This document shows positions 1-10,564 of a DNA stretch of 64,000 nt, one piece after another. The translations under genes were made by a program, and so were the position numbers. The stretch covers positions 310,001 to 374,000 of the forward strand of contig NZ_CP011409.1 in NCBI RefSeq assembly GCF_001267925.1, in the 5' to 3' direction. Position 1 is the first letter of the stretch, and each line of letters begins with the position of its first letter. The stretch comes from Herbaspirillum hiltneri N3. GTDB lineage: Bacteria; Pseudomonadota; Gammaproteobacteria; Burkholderiales; Burkholderiaceae_D. The notes beneath the pieces are model-generated. The model was not told where the DNA came from. It ran no database searches and worked only from the letters and a program-made list of their open reading frames with translations.

Positions 1-666
1 CATCTGGCGCAGGTCGACCACGTCGAGCAGCTTGTTGTCGACCGACACCTTTTCACCGGGCTCGATGGTGCGGGTGCTGACCATGCCGGCGATGGGCGCC
101 CGGATGACGGTGTCGCTGAGCGCCTTTTGCGCCACGTCGAGCGCGCCGCGTGCGGTGTCGACGTTGGCCTTGGCGATATCGAACTGGCTGGCGGCATTGT
201 CGAAGGCGTTGCGCGAGATGAAGCCCTTGTCCAGCAGCGCCAGGTTGTTGTCGCGCGTCTTGGTGGCGATGTCGAGCTGGCCGCGCGAGGCGACCAGCGA
301 GCCCTTGGCCTGTTCGACCTTGGCCTGGTATTCGCTGGTGTCCATGCGGATCAGGACCTGGCCGAGGGTGACCGCTTCGCCGGCGCGCACCAGCACCTCC
401 TTGACCTCGCCGCCGACCTTGGCCTTGACCGCGACCTGATTGAGCGCGCGCAAGGCGCCCGACAACGGCAACACCTGGCGCAACGGTTCGACGCCGGCCG
501 TGGCGATATCGCCGGGCAGAAACTCCAGCACCTGCGCCGGCTTTTCCACCATAGCCACAGCTGCGGGCGCGGCAGGGCGTTTGCGCAGCGCCATGAAGGC
601 GATCACTACAACCAGCACCAGCAAAACGATCAGGACCGAGCGGCGTTTGAAAAAGGAAAGAGTCAT
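1..666 (-). CDS. RND/MFP efflux periplasmic adaptor (HlyD family), 3' end missing
   Basis: The first 222 residues of a membrane fusion protein that would link an inner-membrane RND pump to an outer-membrane channel. After the start there is a short basic stretch and one hydrophobic anchor (about residues 9-26). A biotinyl-lipoyl half follows (VKAKVGGEVKEVLVRAGE, about 84-101), then a helical hairpin and the returning lipoyl half (IRAPIAGMVSTRTIEPGE). The gene runs off the left edge, so the beta-barrel and C-terminal domains are not visible. Its ATG overlaps the TGA of the upstream tetR gene (ATGA), so the two are translationally coupled. This is the usual layout of a TetR-adaptor-pump efflux operon. 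The substrate cannot be read from the sequence. Confidence 0.9.
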   Translation of the reverse strand, partial: MTLSFFKRRSVLIVLLVLVVVIAFMALRKRPAAPAAVAMVEKPAQVLEFLPGDIATAGVEPLRQVLPLSGALRALNQVAVKAKVGGEVKEVLVRAGEAVTLGQVLIRMDTSEYQAKVEQAKGSLVASRGQLDIATKTRDNNLALLDKGFISRNAFDNAASQFDIAKANVDTARGALDVAQKALSDTVIRAPIAGMVSTRTIEPGEKVSVDNKLLDVVDLRQM

Positions 667-1352
667 CAGGGTTTGGTCAGCAGGCCGTTCAGGCAAAGGT
701 CGATGAAATTGTCGAGATAGGCGCCGGGCTCCACCGGTTCGATGCTGCACGGGCCGAACGACTGGCTCCACAGCATCAGCATCAGCACCGGCGCGACGAT
801 GACGCGCTTCATGTGCTCGGCGTCGATGGCGCGGAATTCGCCGCGCCGGATGCCGCGCTCGAGCATGCGCACGATGGTCGCGTTGCAGCGCGTGACGACT
901 TCGGCATGGTAGAACTGCGCAAGTTCTGGAAAGTTGCCGGATTCTGCCATCATCAGTTTGGAAATACCGTTTAATTTTGTATCCGCCACCGATGCCCACC
1001 AACCCAGGATCAGGTCGCGCAACAGATCGGCGCTGTGGCCTTCATAACGGTCAACCATGCCTTCGGCTTCTTCCAGCAGCGGCAACATGTTGCTGCGCAC
1101 GACCGACTTGAACAGGCTTTCCTTGTTGTCGAAGTAGAGATAGAGCGTGCCTTTGGAGACGCCGGCGCGAGCGGCGACGTCTTCCAGCCGCGCGGCCGCG
1201 AAGCCGCGCTCGACGAAGATATCCAGCGCAGCGGCCAGCAGTTCCTGCGGGCGCGCTTCCTTGCGCCGCTCCCAGCGCGGTCCGCGTGAGGAGGCGCCGC
1301 GAGCGGCTTGGGCGACTTTGGGGACGGGCGGGGATTTCGAAGGCTGAGACAT
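666..1352 (-). CDS. TetR/AcrR family repressor of the efflux operon
   Basis: A 228-residue TetR regulator. The N-terminal helix-turn-helix is clear (ELLAAALDIFVERGFAAA, then VAARAGVSKGTLYLYFDNKE); the C-terminal half is the ligand/dimer domain. An upstream in-frame ATG at 1544 would add 64 basic residues and would lie upstream of the mapped promoter, so the start at 1352 (MSQPSKSPP) is preferred. It is the first gene of an operon with the HlyD adaptor. By family precedent it represses its own operon and is released by a pump substrate. The N-terminus before the HTH is long, basic and Pro/Ser-rich (about 30 residues), which is common in this subgroup. Confidence 0.88.
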   Translation of the reverse strand: MSQPSKSPPVPKVAQAARGASSRGPRWERRKEARPQELLAAALDIFVERGFAAARLEDVAARAGVSKGTLYLYFDNKESLFKSVVRSNMLPLLEEAEGMVDRYEGHSADLLRDLILGWWASVADTKLNGISKLMMAESGNFPELAQFYHAEVVTRCNATIVRMLERGIRRGEFRAIDAEHMKRVIVAPVLMLMLWSQSFGPCSIEPVEPGAYLDNFIDLCLNGLLTKP

Positions 1353-1376
1353 GGCGAAGCGGCGTCGCCGCCAGTA

Positions 1377-1423
1377 AGTTACCGGTGAGTCAGCAATGTA
1401 AGTGGCAACAGTCATATCGTCAA
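1377..1423 (-). promoter_or_regulatory. Sigma70 promoter and overlapping palindromic operator of the tetR-hlyD operon
   Basis: On the minus strand a -35 TTGACG (1418-1423) is followed after 17 bases by a -10 TACATT (1395-1400). Immediately downstream, over the expected start site, lies the imperfect palindrome AGTTACCGGTGAGT (1377-1390), with arms AGTTACC/GGTGAGT matching at 5 of 7 positions. The position fits autorepression by the TetR protein. Binding is inferred. Confidence 0.6.
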
Positions 1424-1722
1424 GAAGCGCGCCCGGGTCAATTGAGTAAAGCAGGGTAAAGGTGCGTCGGTCCCTGCGACAGCGGTTTGCGACGAAACGC
1501 CGGATTCGTTGAATTAAGCGGTGAATGCTGCGGTGTCCTTGCAAACGGAACGGACAAAAGGCTCTTACAATAGGAAAATCAGGCAGGTATTGCCAAAAAA
1601 TCGGACGAAGTTGTCAATCCGTCAACGCATTGACAGCCTATTGGTTCGGTATTGGCAGGGTATCGGCAACTTACAGGCAGCCCGGCAGCCCGGCAGTGCC
1701 GGCAATCCGTAGGAGCGCGGCA

Positions 1723-2394
1723 ATGGACAGCATCAACAACCAATTCTTCATCAACAACACCGCGTCGCCGACGTCGGCGAAGGCGTACGCCAAAAACGAC
1801 GACATCGGCTTCGCCCAGATGATGGCCACGCGCGGCAGCGTCGACGGCCTCAGCGGCGCCGCCAAGGCTGACGTCAGCCCGGCGCTGACAATGGCGCTGG
1901 GAGGCCTGATCGGCCGCTACGGCATCAACGTGCCGCCCAAGCTACGCATCCTGCCGACCAAGAAAAAATACGTACTGGAAGAGGGCGACGAGCGCAGCGG
2001 CAAGTTCGACATGCTCATCACCGACAATCCCGGCGTGACCGAATTGCTCACGCAAGCGCACACCAAGGCGCTGACCGATCGCGAAGCGGCGATGGAGTCG
2101 GCGATCGACACCTTCATGCGCGGCAAGGGCGGCTACGACATGCGCGGCTTCCTGACCGAATTCAAGGAAAATGAAAAACCGCGCGCCATCAGCGTCATCT
2201 ACGACGGCCTCGGCAGCTACATCGAAGAGCAGGACGCGCGCGGCGCCTGGCGCCTGATCAAGGGCGAATCGGATTTCATGGACGACCTGATGAAGGCATA
2301 TGATCGCTACAACCTGACCAATGCCGCGGTGGAATACAACAAGGGCAAGAGCCTGCCCACACTCAACCGCGAGCAGGTTGCGCGCGGCGGCTGA
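1723..2394 (+). CDS. Hypothetical protein, 223 aa
   Basis: I do not recognise this protein. The ATG at 1723 has an AGGAG ribosome binding site eight bases upstream (1711-1715); an in-frame ATG at 1525 has no such support. The product is soluble, mixed alpha/beta in composition, and has no signal peptide or membrane segment. It starts with an Asn-rich stretch (SINNQFFINN). The middle has lysine-rich and acidic patches (PTKKKYVLEEGDE) and the C-terminal half looks helical. It stands alone between the efflux repressor (divergent) and a strong terminator, so it is probably monocistronic. A TTGACA hexamer at 1630-1635 could be a -35 box, but I see no convincing -10. Confidence 0.7.
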   Translation: MDSINNQFFINNTASPTSAKAYAKNDDIGFAQMMATRGSVDGLSGAAKADVSPALTMALGGLIGRYGINVPPKLRILPTKKKYVLEEGDERSGKFDMLITDNPGVTELLTQAHTKALTDREAAMESAIDTFMRGKGGYDMRGFLTEFKENEKPRAISVIYDGLGSYIEEQDARGAWRLIKGESDFMDDLMKAYDRYNLTNAAVEYNKGKSLPTLNREQVARGG

Positions 2395-2413
2395 ACGCAG
2401 CCCGCAGCAAACA

Positions 2414-2443
2414 AAAAGCCAGGCTGCGACGCCTGGCTTTTTT
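2414..2443 (+). terminator. Rho-independent terminator of the hypothetical gene
   Basis: Stem AAAAGCCAGGC (2414-2424), loop TGCGAC, stem GCCTGGCTTTT (2431-2441), then a run of T. It sits 20 bases after the stop codon of the hypothetical gene. Confidence 0.9.
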
Positions 2444-2461
2444 GTTCATCAGGAAATGATT

Positions 2462-2581
2462 CGAGAGTCGCCGGCAAAGCGCCGCTGGCAAGGCGCGCCG
2501 ACGCAGACAGTACGAATGTACCTCAGTTAAACTGAACCGGGAGACGCAACGCCGCCAGCGGTGCTTTGCCGGCGACTCTCA
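2462..2581. repeat. Long palindromic element A, overlapping the iclR 3' end
   Basis: A 28-base arm at 2462-2489 is repeated inverted at 2554-2581 with two mismatches (at 2462 and 2481). The 64-base centre holds GTAC-GAAT-GTAC and the short palindrome CAGTTAAACTG. The right arm contains the stop codon of iclR (2579-2581). The design resembles element B at 3600-3689: inverted outer arms around a GTAC-rich palindromic core. No transposase is nearby. It could be a REP/MITE-like dispersed element or a structured transcript end. Confidence 0.65.
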
Positions 2582-3433
2582 GGTGCCGAAGCTGCTGCTG
2601 CCCATGAGCTTGGACAGCCTCGCCGAAATTTCCTGCACGATATTCTGCACTTCATCCAGGCTGGGATTGACCTTCTTGTCGATGCGCTCGATGTAGGGCA
2701 CGTTGAGCGCCGCCAGCATGCGGTCGTTGGCGCCCAGCACCGGGTACGAGAGATTGACCACGCCGCGGATCTGCCGGCTTTCCATGCGTGAATAGCCGCG
2801 CTCCTGGGTTTCGGCAATCTGGCGCAGCAGCTGGGCGTGGTCGATTTCCTGTTCGCCGTCCATGCGCACGTGCGCCGCCAGCATGCGACCGCGCTCGGCT
2901 TCATCGCGAAACGACAGCAGCACATGGCCGGAGGCAGTGTCGGTCAGGCTGACCAGTGCCCCGACCTTGAGGCCGAAGGCCCAGCGTTCCGGGCTGTCGA
3001 CCTGCGCGACCACGATCACGCGGCCGGCTTCATACACCGTCAGATGGGTCGATTGCATGGTGCGGTTGGCCAGCTCACGCATATGCGGCAACGCCGTGCT
3101 CACCAGAGAACGGATCGGCTGGTTGTTGTGCGCCAGCTCGAACAGCTTCAGCGACAGGCGGTACTGGTCGTTGTCGGCGATCAGGTAGCCGCGCTGCTCC
3201 AGCGTCACCACCATGCGGAAAATTTCATTGACGCTGCGTCCCAGTTGTTTCGAGATCTGGTTCAGCGTCAGCATCTGCTCGGACTTGCTGAGCAGTTCCA
3301 GGATGTCCAGGCCCTTATCCAGCGCCGGCGCGGCATAGCGCGCCTTGCCGGTGTCGGCGGCGCTGTCGTTGGCGGAAACCTCGGCGACGGCTTCCAAGTC
3401 TGCGTCAGGCACGATTTTCTTGGTTCTTGGCAT
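2579..3433 (-). CDS. IclR family transcriptional regulator, probable regulator of the L-fucose locus
   Basis: A 284-residue IclR regulator. After a charged lead the winged helix-turn-helix runs about 35-100 (ALDKGLDILELLSKSEQ, LNQISKQLGRSVNEIFRMV), followed by the IclR effector domain (LVSTALPHMRELANRT, DTASGHVLLSF, REAERGRMLA). The start has no strong ribosome binding site, and none of the later ATGs preserves the HTH. It lies upstream of the porin gene on the same strand and divergent from the fucose catabolic operon. IclR proteins commonly regulate adjacent sugar operons, so control of this locus is a good inference. The last codons and the stop lie inside palindromic element A. Confidence 0.88.
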   Translation of the reverse strand: MPRTKKIVPDADLEAVAEVSANDSAADTGKARYAAPALDKGLDILELLSKSEQMLTLNQISKQLGRSVNEIFRMVVTLEQRGYLIADNDQYRLSLKLFELAHNNQPIRSLVSTALPHMRELANRTMQSTHLTVYEAGRVIVVAQVDSPERWAFGLKVGALVSLTDTASGHVLLSFRDEAERGRMLAAHVRMDGEQEIDHAQLLRQIAETQERGYSRMESRQIRGVVNLSYPVLGANDRMLAALNVPYIERIDKKVNPSLDEVQNIVQEISARLSKLMGSSSFGT

Positions 3434-3484
3434 GGGCTGGCTGGGTGATCAAATGGATTGCGGGATTACGGAGGTTTGTGGTTT

Positions 3485-3551
3485 TGCGCAAATCCGTCTT
3501 GTTGCGCATTTTATCCCTGAAACCGGCATTCATACGGCCTTGCCGGTTTCA
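3485..3551. promoter_or_regulatory. Two perfect inverted repeats upstream of iclR, candidate operators
   Basis: The first is TGCGCAA (3485-3491) and TTGCGCA (3502-3508), spaced by 10 bases. The second is TGAAACCGGCA (3518-3528) and TGCCGGTTTCA (3541-3551), spaced by 12 bases. Both lie 50-120 bases upstream of the iclR start. The 12-mer CCTTGCCGGTTT (3538-3549) recurs at 5197-5208, upstream of the fuconate dehydratase gene, which suggests a shared regulator site. Function is inferred. Confidence 0.45.
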
Positions 3552-3599
3552 AAGAAGAGCACTCAACACATCAAATCTGTTCTGGGGCCGTAGCGAGAG

Positions 3600-3689
3600 C
3601 CTGTCAGCCGGTGTCGACCGGAGCGCAGGGTACCGGAGTGTACTCAAGTACACGAGGATCCCGAGCACCGTACGGCACCGGCTGACAGG
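3600..3689. repeat. Long palindromic element B between iclR and the porin gene
   Basis: Perfect 14-base outer arms CCTGTCAGCCGGTG (3600-3613) and CACCGGCTGACAGG (3676-3689) enclose a central palindrome GTGTACT-CA-AGTACAC (3638-3653). The flanks between arms and core also pair imperfectly, so the whole 90 bases can fold as one long hairpin. It lies 25 bases beyond the porin stop codon (porin is on the minus strand). It shares its architecture with element A but little arm sequence. Confidence 0.65.
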
Positions 3690-3714
3690 TTCGCAGTAGG
3701 CTCAAGAGCAGATT

Positions 3715-4845
3715 TTAAAAAGAGTGGCTGATGCCGGCGTACGCCCCGTTCTGGTTCTGGCCCGGCAACGGATTGTTGTTGGAGGCCTCGACCGAGAAAT
3801 TGGCGGTGCTGCTATTGCGTACGGTGCCCGCGCCGACGTAGAGCAAGGTGCGCTTGGACAGCGAGTAGTTGGCGCCGGCCATGAACAGGTTGGCGTTGCC
3901 GCCGCCGTTATTGACGTTCACGCGGAACACCGAGCCGATCAGTGTCAGCGCCGGTGTGACCTGATAGTTCGCACCCAGCCAGTAATGATTGACCTTGTCC
4001 GGCGAGCCTGGGGCCACGTCCGGCGCACGCAGGTTTTCATAGCCGAGGAACAGTTTCAGCTTGTCGATGGTGTAGGTGCCGCCCAGGATCAGTTCTTTCG
4101 AGGTGTCGAACACGGTATTGCGCGTGCCGTCGCTATTGAGGCCGCTGCCGTACTTGCCGTTGCTGTCGCGGATCAGGTCGTAGATCGCACGCAATTCAAG
4201 GCCCTGGTTTTGATAGACCAGCGAGACGCCGTCCTTGCGCTTGTTCTTGATCGAGCCCGCCTGTTCCCCAAGTGCGGTCTGGAACGTGGCGTTGAAGCCG
4301 CCCCAGGTCGGCGTCTGGTATTCGATGACGTTGTCTGCGCCCTGCCAGTTGCGGCCGCGCACCAGCGTGGCGGTGCCGATGAATTGCTGGCCGGTCGGGT
4401 CGAGGAACCAGACGTCGTTGTCGATGAAGAGATTCTTGCCGAATTTCAGCGAACCGGCGCTGCCGGCCAGGCCGACGTAAGAGCGGCGATTGAACAGCGC
4501 GCTGCCGTTGGTGGAGCCCTTGGTGGCGTCAAAACCTGACTCCAGCAGGAAGAAAGCATTCAGTCCTGCGCCAAGATCTTCCGTTCCCTTGAAGCCGATC
4601 ATGCTGGTGCCCCACTGGTTGCCGGAGGCGCGCCACAGGCTGCCGCTGCCGCCACCGGCTGTGGCGACGTTGGATTGATAGTCGACGCCGGCGTCAACCC
4701 GGCCGTAGATCGTGACTGCCGATTGCGCCTGCGCCGCGCCCGCGAGGGAGAGCAACGCGCCGGCGATGGCCGCCAGCCTGAATGTGGGTGCGCCGCGCTG
4801 TACGCGGTTGCCGCTGGTCGCAGCGATGGATGTGATGGTCTGCAT
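3715..4845 (-). CDS. Outer-membrane porin, Gram-negative Porin_4 type
   Basis: A 376-residue trimeric-type porin for passive entry of small solutes. A signal peptide ending near AQA (AAIAGALLSLAGAAQA) is followed by the typical first strand SAVTIYGRVDAGVDYQSN. Aromatic amphipathic strands follow throughout (GFKGTEDLGAGLNAFFLLESGF, RRSYVGLAGSAGSLKFGK), and the C-terminal strand ends in Phe (GAYAGISHSF), as outer-membrane insertion requires. The ATG at 4845 is chosen because GGAG lies six bases upstream; an ATG at 4869 would add eight residues. Its place between iclR and the fucose genes suggests it serves sugar uptake, but general porins of this family are not substrate specific. Confidence 0.92.
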   Translation of the reverse strand: MQTITSIAATSGNRVQRGAPTFRLAAIAGALLSLAGAAQAQSAVTIYGRVDAGVDYQSNVATAGGGSGSLWRASGNQWGTSMIGFKGTEDLGAGLNAFFLLESGFDATKGSTNGSALFNRRSYVGLAGSAGSLKFGKNLFIDNDVWFLDPTGQQFIGTATLVRGRNWQGADNVIEYQTPTWGGFNATFQTALGEQAGSIKNKRKDGVSLVYQNQGLELRAIYDLIRDSNGKYGSGLNSDGTRNTVFDTSKELILGGTYTIDKLKLFLGYENLRAPDVAPGSPDKVNHYWLGANYQVTPALTLIGSVFRVNVNNGGGNANLFMAGANYSLSKRTLLYVGAGTVRNSSTANFSVEASNNNPLPGQNQNGAYAGISHSF

Positions 4846-5150
4846 GAGGATCTCCGTATGTGTCTTCATTTATGGTTGTTGGTGACTGCACGTTCGTGTT
4901 TCGTCCCGGCATTGCTGCAAGGGAAGTTTTAGGTTTGGTCTGGCCTCCTTTCTTTGTTTTATTTTTATTTGTAAAATTTAATTTTAATAAAACGTCAAAG
5001 AAACATTGCCACATAGACATCTGTATTTCGATATCTGTCGACTATCTATTGGTTATCATTCGCTTTTTCTGAATCCAGTTACATGATTCCGGTATAGTCT
5101 CCGGCGAAGCGATAGTAGCAAAGTAAACTCAAATATAAAATAGAATTTTA

Positions 5151-5179
5151 TTGATGAATTTAAGGGTGCGTGCAATAAT
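5151..5179 (+). promoter_or_regulatory. Candidate promoter of the L-fucose operon in a 550-base intergenic region
   Basis: TTGATG (5151-5156), 17 bases, AATAAT (5174-5179). It lies about 215 bases upstream of the dehydratase start inside the AT-rich divergent intergenic region 4846-5395. The 12-mer shared with the iclR upstream region (CCTTGCCGGTTT, 5197-5208) follows about 18 bases downstream of the -10 box, a position suited to repression. Nothing else in 4846-5395 looks coding. Confidence 0.4.
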
Positions 5180-5395
5180 CGCCACACTTCATGGTCCTTG
5201 CCGGTTTTTTTCGCTTCAGGCAACGCCGTGTACAACAAAGGCAGCGCAAAAAAACGTTGCGGAGACAGGAGCAGAACAGCGTGACGAGGCAACGTGAGGA
5301 GACAGTATGACGGGCCGGTCGCGGCACGCATCTGCAGCCTTCGCAGGCTTCACCGAGATTTGTTCTTAACATCCCCTTTTTTATCTACAGAGACG

Positions 5396-7496
<2,101 letters not shown>

Positions 7497-7506
7497 GGAG
7501 CGACCG

Positions 7507-7845
7507 ATGCGTTACTGCCTTGCCCTCGACCTGAAAGACGACGCCGCGCTGATCGCGCGCTACGAAGAACACCACCGGCGCATCTGGCCGGAGATCGCCG
7601 CGCACCTGCGTGCGCACGGCGTGACCGGCATGGAGATCTATCGCCTCGGCACGCGCATGACGATGATCATGGACACCGACGACGCCGTGTATGACGCGGC
7701 GTCGATGGCGCGGGCGATGCAAAGCGATCCCAAAGTGCAGGAATGGGAAACGCTGATGTGGCAGTTCCAGGCGCCGACGCCGTGGACGCCGCAAGGAGAG
7801 AAATGGATCCCGATGGCGAAGATTTTCGACCTGACGGAACAGTGA
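7507..7845 (+). CDS. L-rhamnose/L-fucose mutarotase (RhaM/DUF718 family)
   Basis: A 112-residue ferredoxin-like dimeric mutarotase that interconverts alpha and beta anomers of a 6-deoxy sugar. Typical family motifs are LDLKDD near the N-terminus, [12 protein letters not shown] (the His-rich active-site segment, about 19-30), [18 protein letters not shown] and the C-terminal [16 protein letters not shown]. It starts ten bases after the dehydrogenase stop with AAGGAG as ribosome binding site. In this context it supplies the dehydrogenase with the correct fucose anomer. RhaM proteins act on L-rhamnose elsewhere; the fuconate dehydratase upstream argues for fucose here. Confidence 0.88.
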   Translation: MRYCLALDLKDDAALIARYEEHHRRIWPEIAAHLRAHGVTGMEIYRLGTRMTMIMDTDDAVYDAASMARAMQSDPKVQEWETLMWQFQAPTPWTPQGEKWIPMAKIFDLTEQ

Positions 7846-7897
7846 GGGCAATCCGCAAAGACGGACAACCACTTGCATCAAGAATCAAGAGGCAGGC

Positions 7898-9451
7898 ATG
7901 CAATCAGAAAAAACAGAGACCGCAGGCGAATCGGGATACCTGATTTCGCTGCGCAACGTAAGCAAACGCTTTCCCGGCGTCCTGGCATTGGATAACTGCC
8001 AGCTCGACCTGCTGCCGGGGGAAGTGCACGCGCTCATGGGCGAAAACGGCGCCGGCAAATCGACGCTGATGAAGATCCTGTCGGGTGTCTACCAGAAGGA
8101 CGAGGGCAGCATCTTTGTCGACGGCAGGGAAGTCGATATCGACGGTCCGCGCGCGGCCCAGGAACTCGGCATCGGCATCATCCATCAGGAACTCAACCTG
8201 ATGAACCATCTGAGCGCCGCGCAAAACATCTTCATCGGCCGCGAGCCGCGCGGACGTTTCGGCATGTTCCTCGACGAAGAGACACTCAATCGCCAGGCCG
8301 CCGGGATCTTCGCTCGCATGCGCCTGAAGCTCGATCCGCGCACCCCGGTCGGCGAACTGACCGTGGCCAGGCAGCAGATGGTGGAAATCGCCAAGGCGCT
8401 GTCCTTCAATTCGCGCGTGCTGATCATGGACGAGCCGACCGCCGCGCTCAACAACGCCGAGATCGACGAATTATTCCGCATCATTCGCGACCTGCAAGCG
8501 CAGGGTGTCGGCATCGTCTACATCTCGCACAAGATGGACGAGCTGCGCCGCATTTCCAACCGCGTCACGGTCATGCGCGACGGCAAATACATCGCCACCG
8601 TGCCGACCGAAGAAACTCCGATCGACACCATCATCAGCATGATGGTCGGCCGCCAGCTCGACGGCGCCAGGCCGGTCGTCGCCAACGCCGCCGACAACAA
8701 GGTCGTCCTGGAGGTCAAGGGACTGTCGCGCGGCCACGCGATCCGCGACGTCAGCTTCCAGTTGCGCAAGGGCGAGATCCTCGGCTTCGCCGGCCTGATG
8801 GGCGCCGGTCGCACCGAGGTGGCGCGCGCCATCTTCGGCGCCGATCCGCTCGACGCCGGAGAGATCTTCATCCACGGCGGCAAGGCCGTAATCAAGTCGC
8901 CGTCCGACGCCGTCGCTCACGGCATCGGCTATCTCTCCGAAGACCGCAAGCACTTCGGCCTGGCCACCGGCCTCGACGTCAAGGCCAACGTGGTCATGTC
9001 GAGCATGAATCGTTTCCTGAAAAAGGGCTTGTTCCTCGACCAGGCCGCGATCCGCAATACGGCGCAAGGCTATGTGCGCCAGCTCGCCATCAAGACGCCG
9101 TCGATCGACCAGCCCGCGCGGCTGCTGTCGGGCGGCAACCAGCAAAAGATCGTGATCGCCAAGTGGCTGCTGCGCGACTGCGACATCCTGTTCTTCGACG
9201 AGCCTACGCGCGGCATCGACATCGGCGCCAAGAGCGAAATCTACAAGTTGCTCAACACGCTGGCCGAACAGGGCAAGGCCATCGTGATGATTTCGTCCGA
9301 GCTGCCGGAAGTGCTGCGCATGAGCCACCGCGTGCTGGTCATGTGCGAAGGCCGCATCACCGGCGAACTCAGCGCCGCCGAAGCTTCCCAGGAAAAGATC
9401 ATGCAACTGGCGACGCAGCGCGCCTCGGCTGTCGCTGCCCCCACCCATTGA
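7898..9451 (+). CDS. Sugar ABC transporter ATP-binding protein, two fused NBDs (RbsA/XylG type)
   Basis: A 517-residue double ATPase that powers the adjacent permease. The first domain has Walker [10 protein letters not shown] (48-56), a Q-loop at IIHQELNLM, and Walker [11 protein letters not shown]. The second domain has the usual degenerate Walker A ([11 protein letters not shown]), a clear signature LSGGNQQK and Walker [17 protein letters not shown]. Such asymmetry is normal for CUT2 ATPases. It follows the mutarotase by 52 bases and precedes the permease by 11, in the ATPase-permease-binding protein order. The sugar is inferred to be L-fucose from context. Confidence 0.93.
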   Translation: MQSEKTETAGESGYLISLRNVSKRFPGVLALDNCQLDLLPGEVHALMGENGAGKSTLMKILSGVYQKDEGSIFVDGREVDIDGPRAAQELGIGIIHQELNLMNHLSAAQNIFIGREPRGRFGMFLDEETLNRQAAGIFARMRLKLDPRTPVGELTVARQQMVEIAKALSFNSRVLIMDEPTAALNNAEIDELFRIIRDLQAQGVGIVYISHKMDELRRISNRVTVMRDGKYIATVPTEETPIDTIISMMVGRQLDGARPVVANAADNKVVLEVKGLSRGHAIRDVSFQLRKGEILGFAGLMGAGRTEVARAIFGADPLDAGEIFIHGGKAVIKSPSDAVAHGIGYLSEDRKHFGLATGLDVKANVVMSSMNRFLKKGLFLDQAAIRNTAQGYVRQLAIKTPSIDQPARLLSGGNQQKIVIAKWLLRDCDILFFDEPTRGIDIGAKSEIYKLLNTLAEQGKAIVMISSELPEVLRMSHRVLVMCEGRITGELSAAEASQEKIMQLATQRASAVAAPTH

Positions 9452-9462
9452 AGAAGACGACC

Positions 9463-10509
9463 ATGGCAACTACCCCCAATCCCCAAGCGAACCTGACCAT
9501 GACATCCACTCCAGTTTCCGAAACCGGCGCCGGCAGCCTGCGCGACCGATTGTTCCATCCCTCGACACGGCAAAAACTGCTGGCCTTCGCGAGCTTGCTG
9601 GCGCTGGTGGTGTTCTTCAGCATCGCCAACGACAACTTCCTGCAGATCGACAATCTGGTCAGCATCCTGCAATCGACCGCCGTCAACGGCGTGCTGGCGA
9701 TCGCCTGCACCTTCGTCATCATTACCGCCGGCATCGATCTGTCGGTCGGCACCATGATGACGTTCTGCTCGGTCATGGCCGGCGTGTTCCTGACCTACTG
9801 GGGATTGCCGATCTACTTCGGCATCTTCGCCGCGATCTTCTTCGGCGCGTTGTGCGGCTGGACCTCGGGCATGCTGATCGCCAAGCTCAAGGTGCCGCCG
9901 TTCATCGCCACGCTCGGCATGATGATGCTGCTCAAAGGCCTGTCGCTGGTGATCTCCGGCACCAAGCCGATCTACTTCAACGACACTCCGTCGTTTCCGC
10001 AGATCTCGCAAGAGTCGCTGATCGGCGACCTGATCCCGGCGCTGCCGATTCCCAATGCCGTGCTGATCCTGTTCCTGGTGGCCATCGCGGCAGGCGTGGT
10101 TCTCAACAAGACCGTGTTCGGCCGCTATACATTCGCGCTGGGCAGCAACGAAGAAGCGCTGCGCCTGTCCGGCGTCAAGGTGGATTTCTGGAAGGTCACC
10201 GTCTACACCGTCAGCGGCGCCATCTGCGGCATCGCCGGCCTGCTGATCGCGTCGCGCTTGAATTCCGCGCAGCCGGCGCTGGGGCAGGGCTATGAACTCG
10301 ACGCGATTGCCGCCGTCGTGATCGGCGGCACTTCGCTCTCGGGCGGCACCGGCACCATCCTCGGCACCATCATCGGCGCGTTCATCATGAGCGTGCTGAT
10401 CAACGGCCTGCGCATCATGTCGGTGGCGCAGGAGTGGCAGACCGTGGTCACCGGCGTGATCATCATCCTGGCGGTGTACATGGATATCCTGCGCCGCCGC
10501 CGACAATAA
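9463..10509 (+). CDS. Sugar ABC transporter permease (RbsC/CUT2 type)
   Basis: A 348-residue inner-membrane permease with about eight to ten hydrophobic helices. It carries the family's ITAGIDLSVGTMM segment (about 87-99), PPFIATLGMM, and the conserved GGTSLSGGTGTILGTIIGA loop near the C-terminus. The start at 9463 gives a 40-residue hydrophilic N-tail before the first helix. The ATG lies just after the ATPase stop in a tight operon. It should form the homodimeric channel of the sugar importer with the fused ATPase. Confidence 0.93.
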   Translation: MATTPNPQANLTMTSTPVSETGAGSLRDRLFHPSTRQKLLAFASLLALVVFFSIANDNFLQIDNLVSILQSTAVNGVLAIACTFVIITAGIDLSVGTMMTFCSVMAGVFLTYWGLPIYFGIFAAIFFGALCGWTSGMLIAKLKVPPFIATLGMMMLLKGLSLVISGTKPIYFNDTPSFPQISQESLIGDLIPALPIPNAVLILFLVAIAAGVVLNKTVFGRYTFALGSNEEALRLSGVKVDFWKVTVYTVSGAICGIAGLLIASRLNSAQPALGQGYELDAIAAVVIGGTSLSGGTGTILGTIIGAFIMSVLINGLRIMSVAQEWQTVVTGVIIILAVYMDILRRRRQ

Positions 10510-10564
10510 AAAGTAGAAATCGCCTTACCCCCGCTGTTTTAACATTCATCAAGGAGACTTAAAA

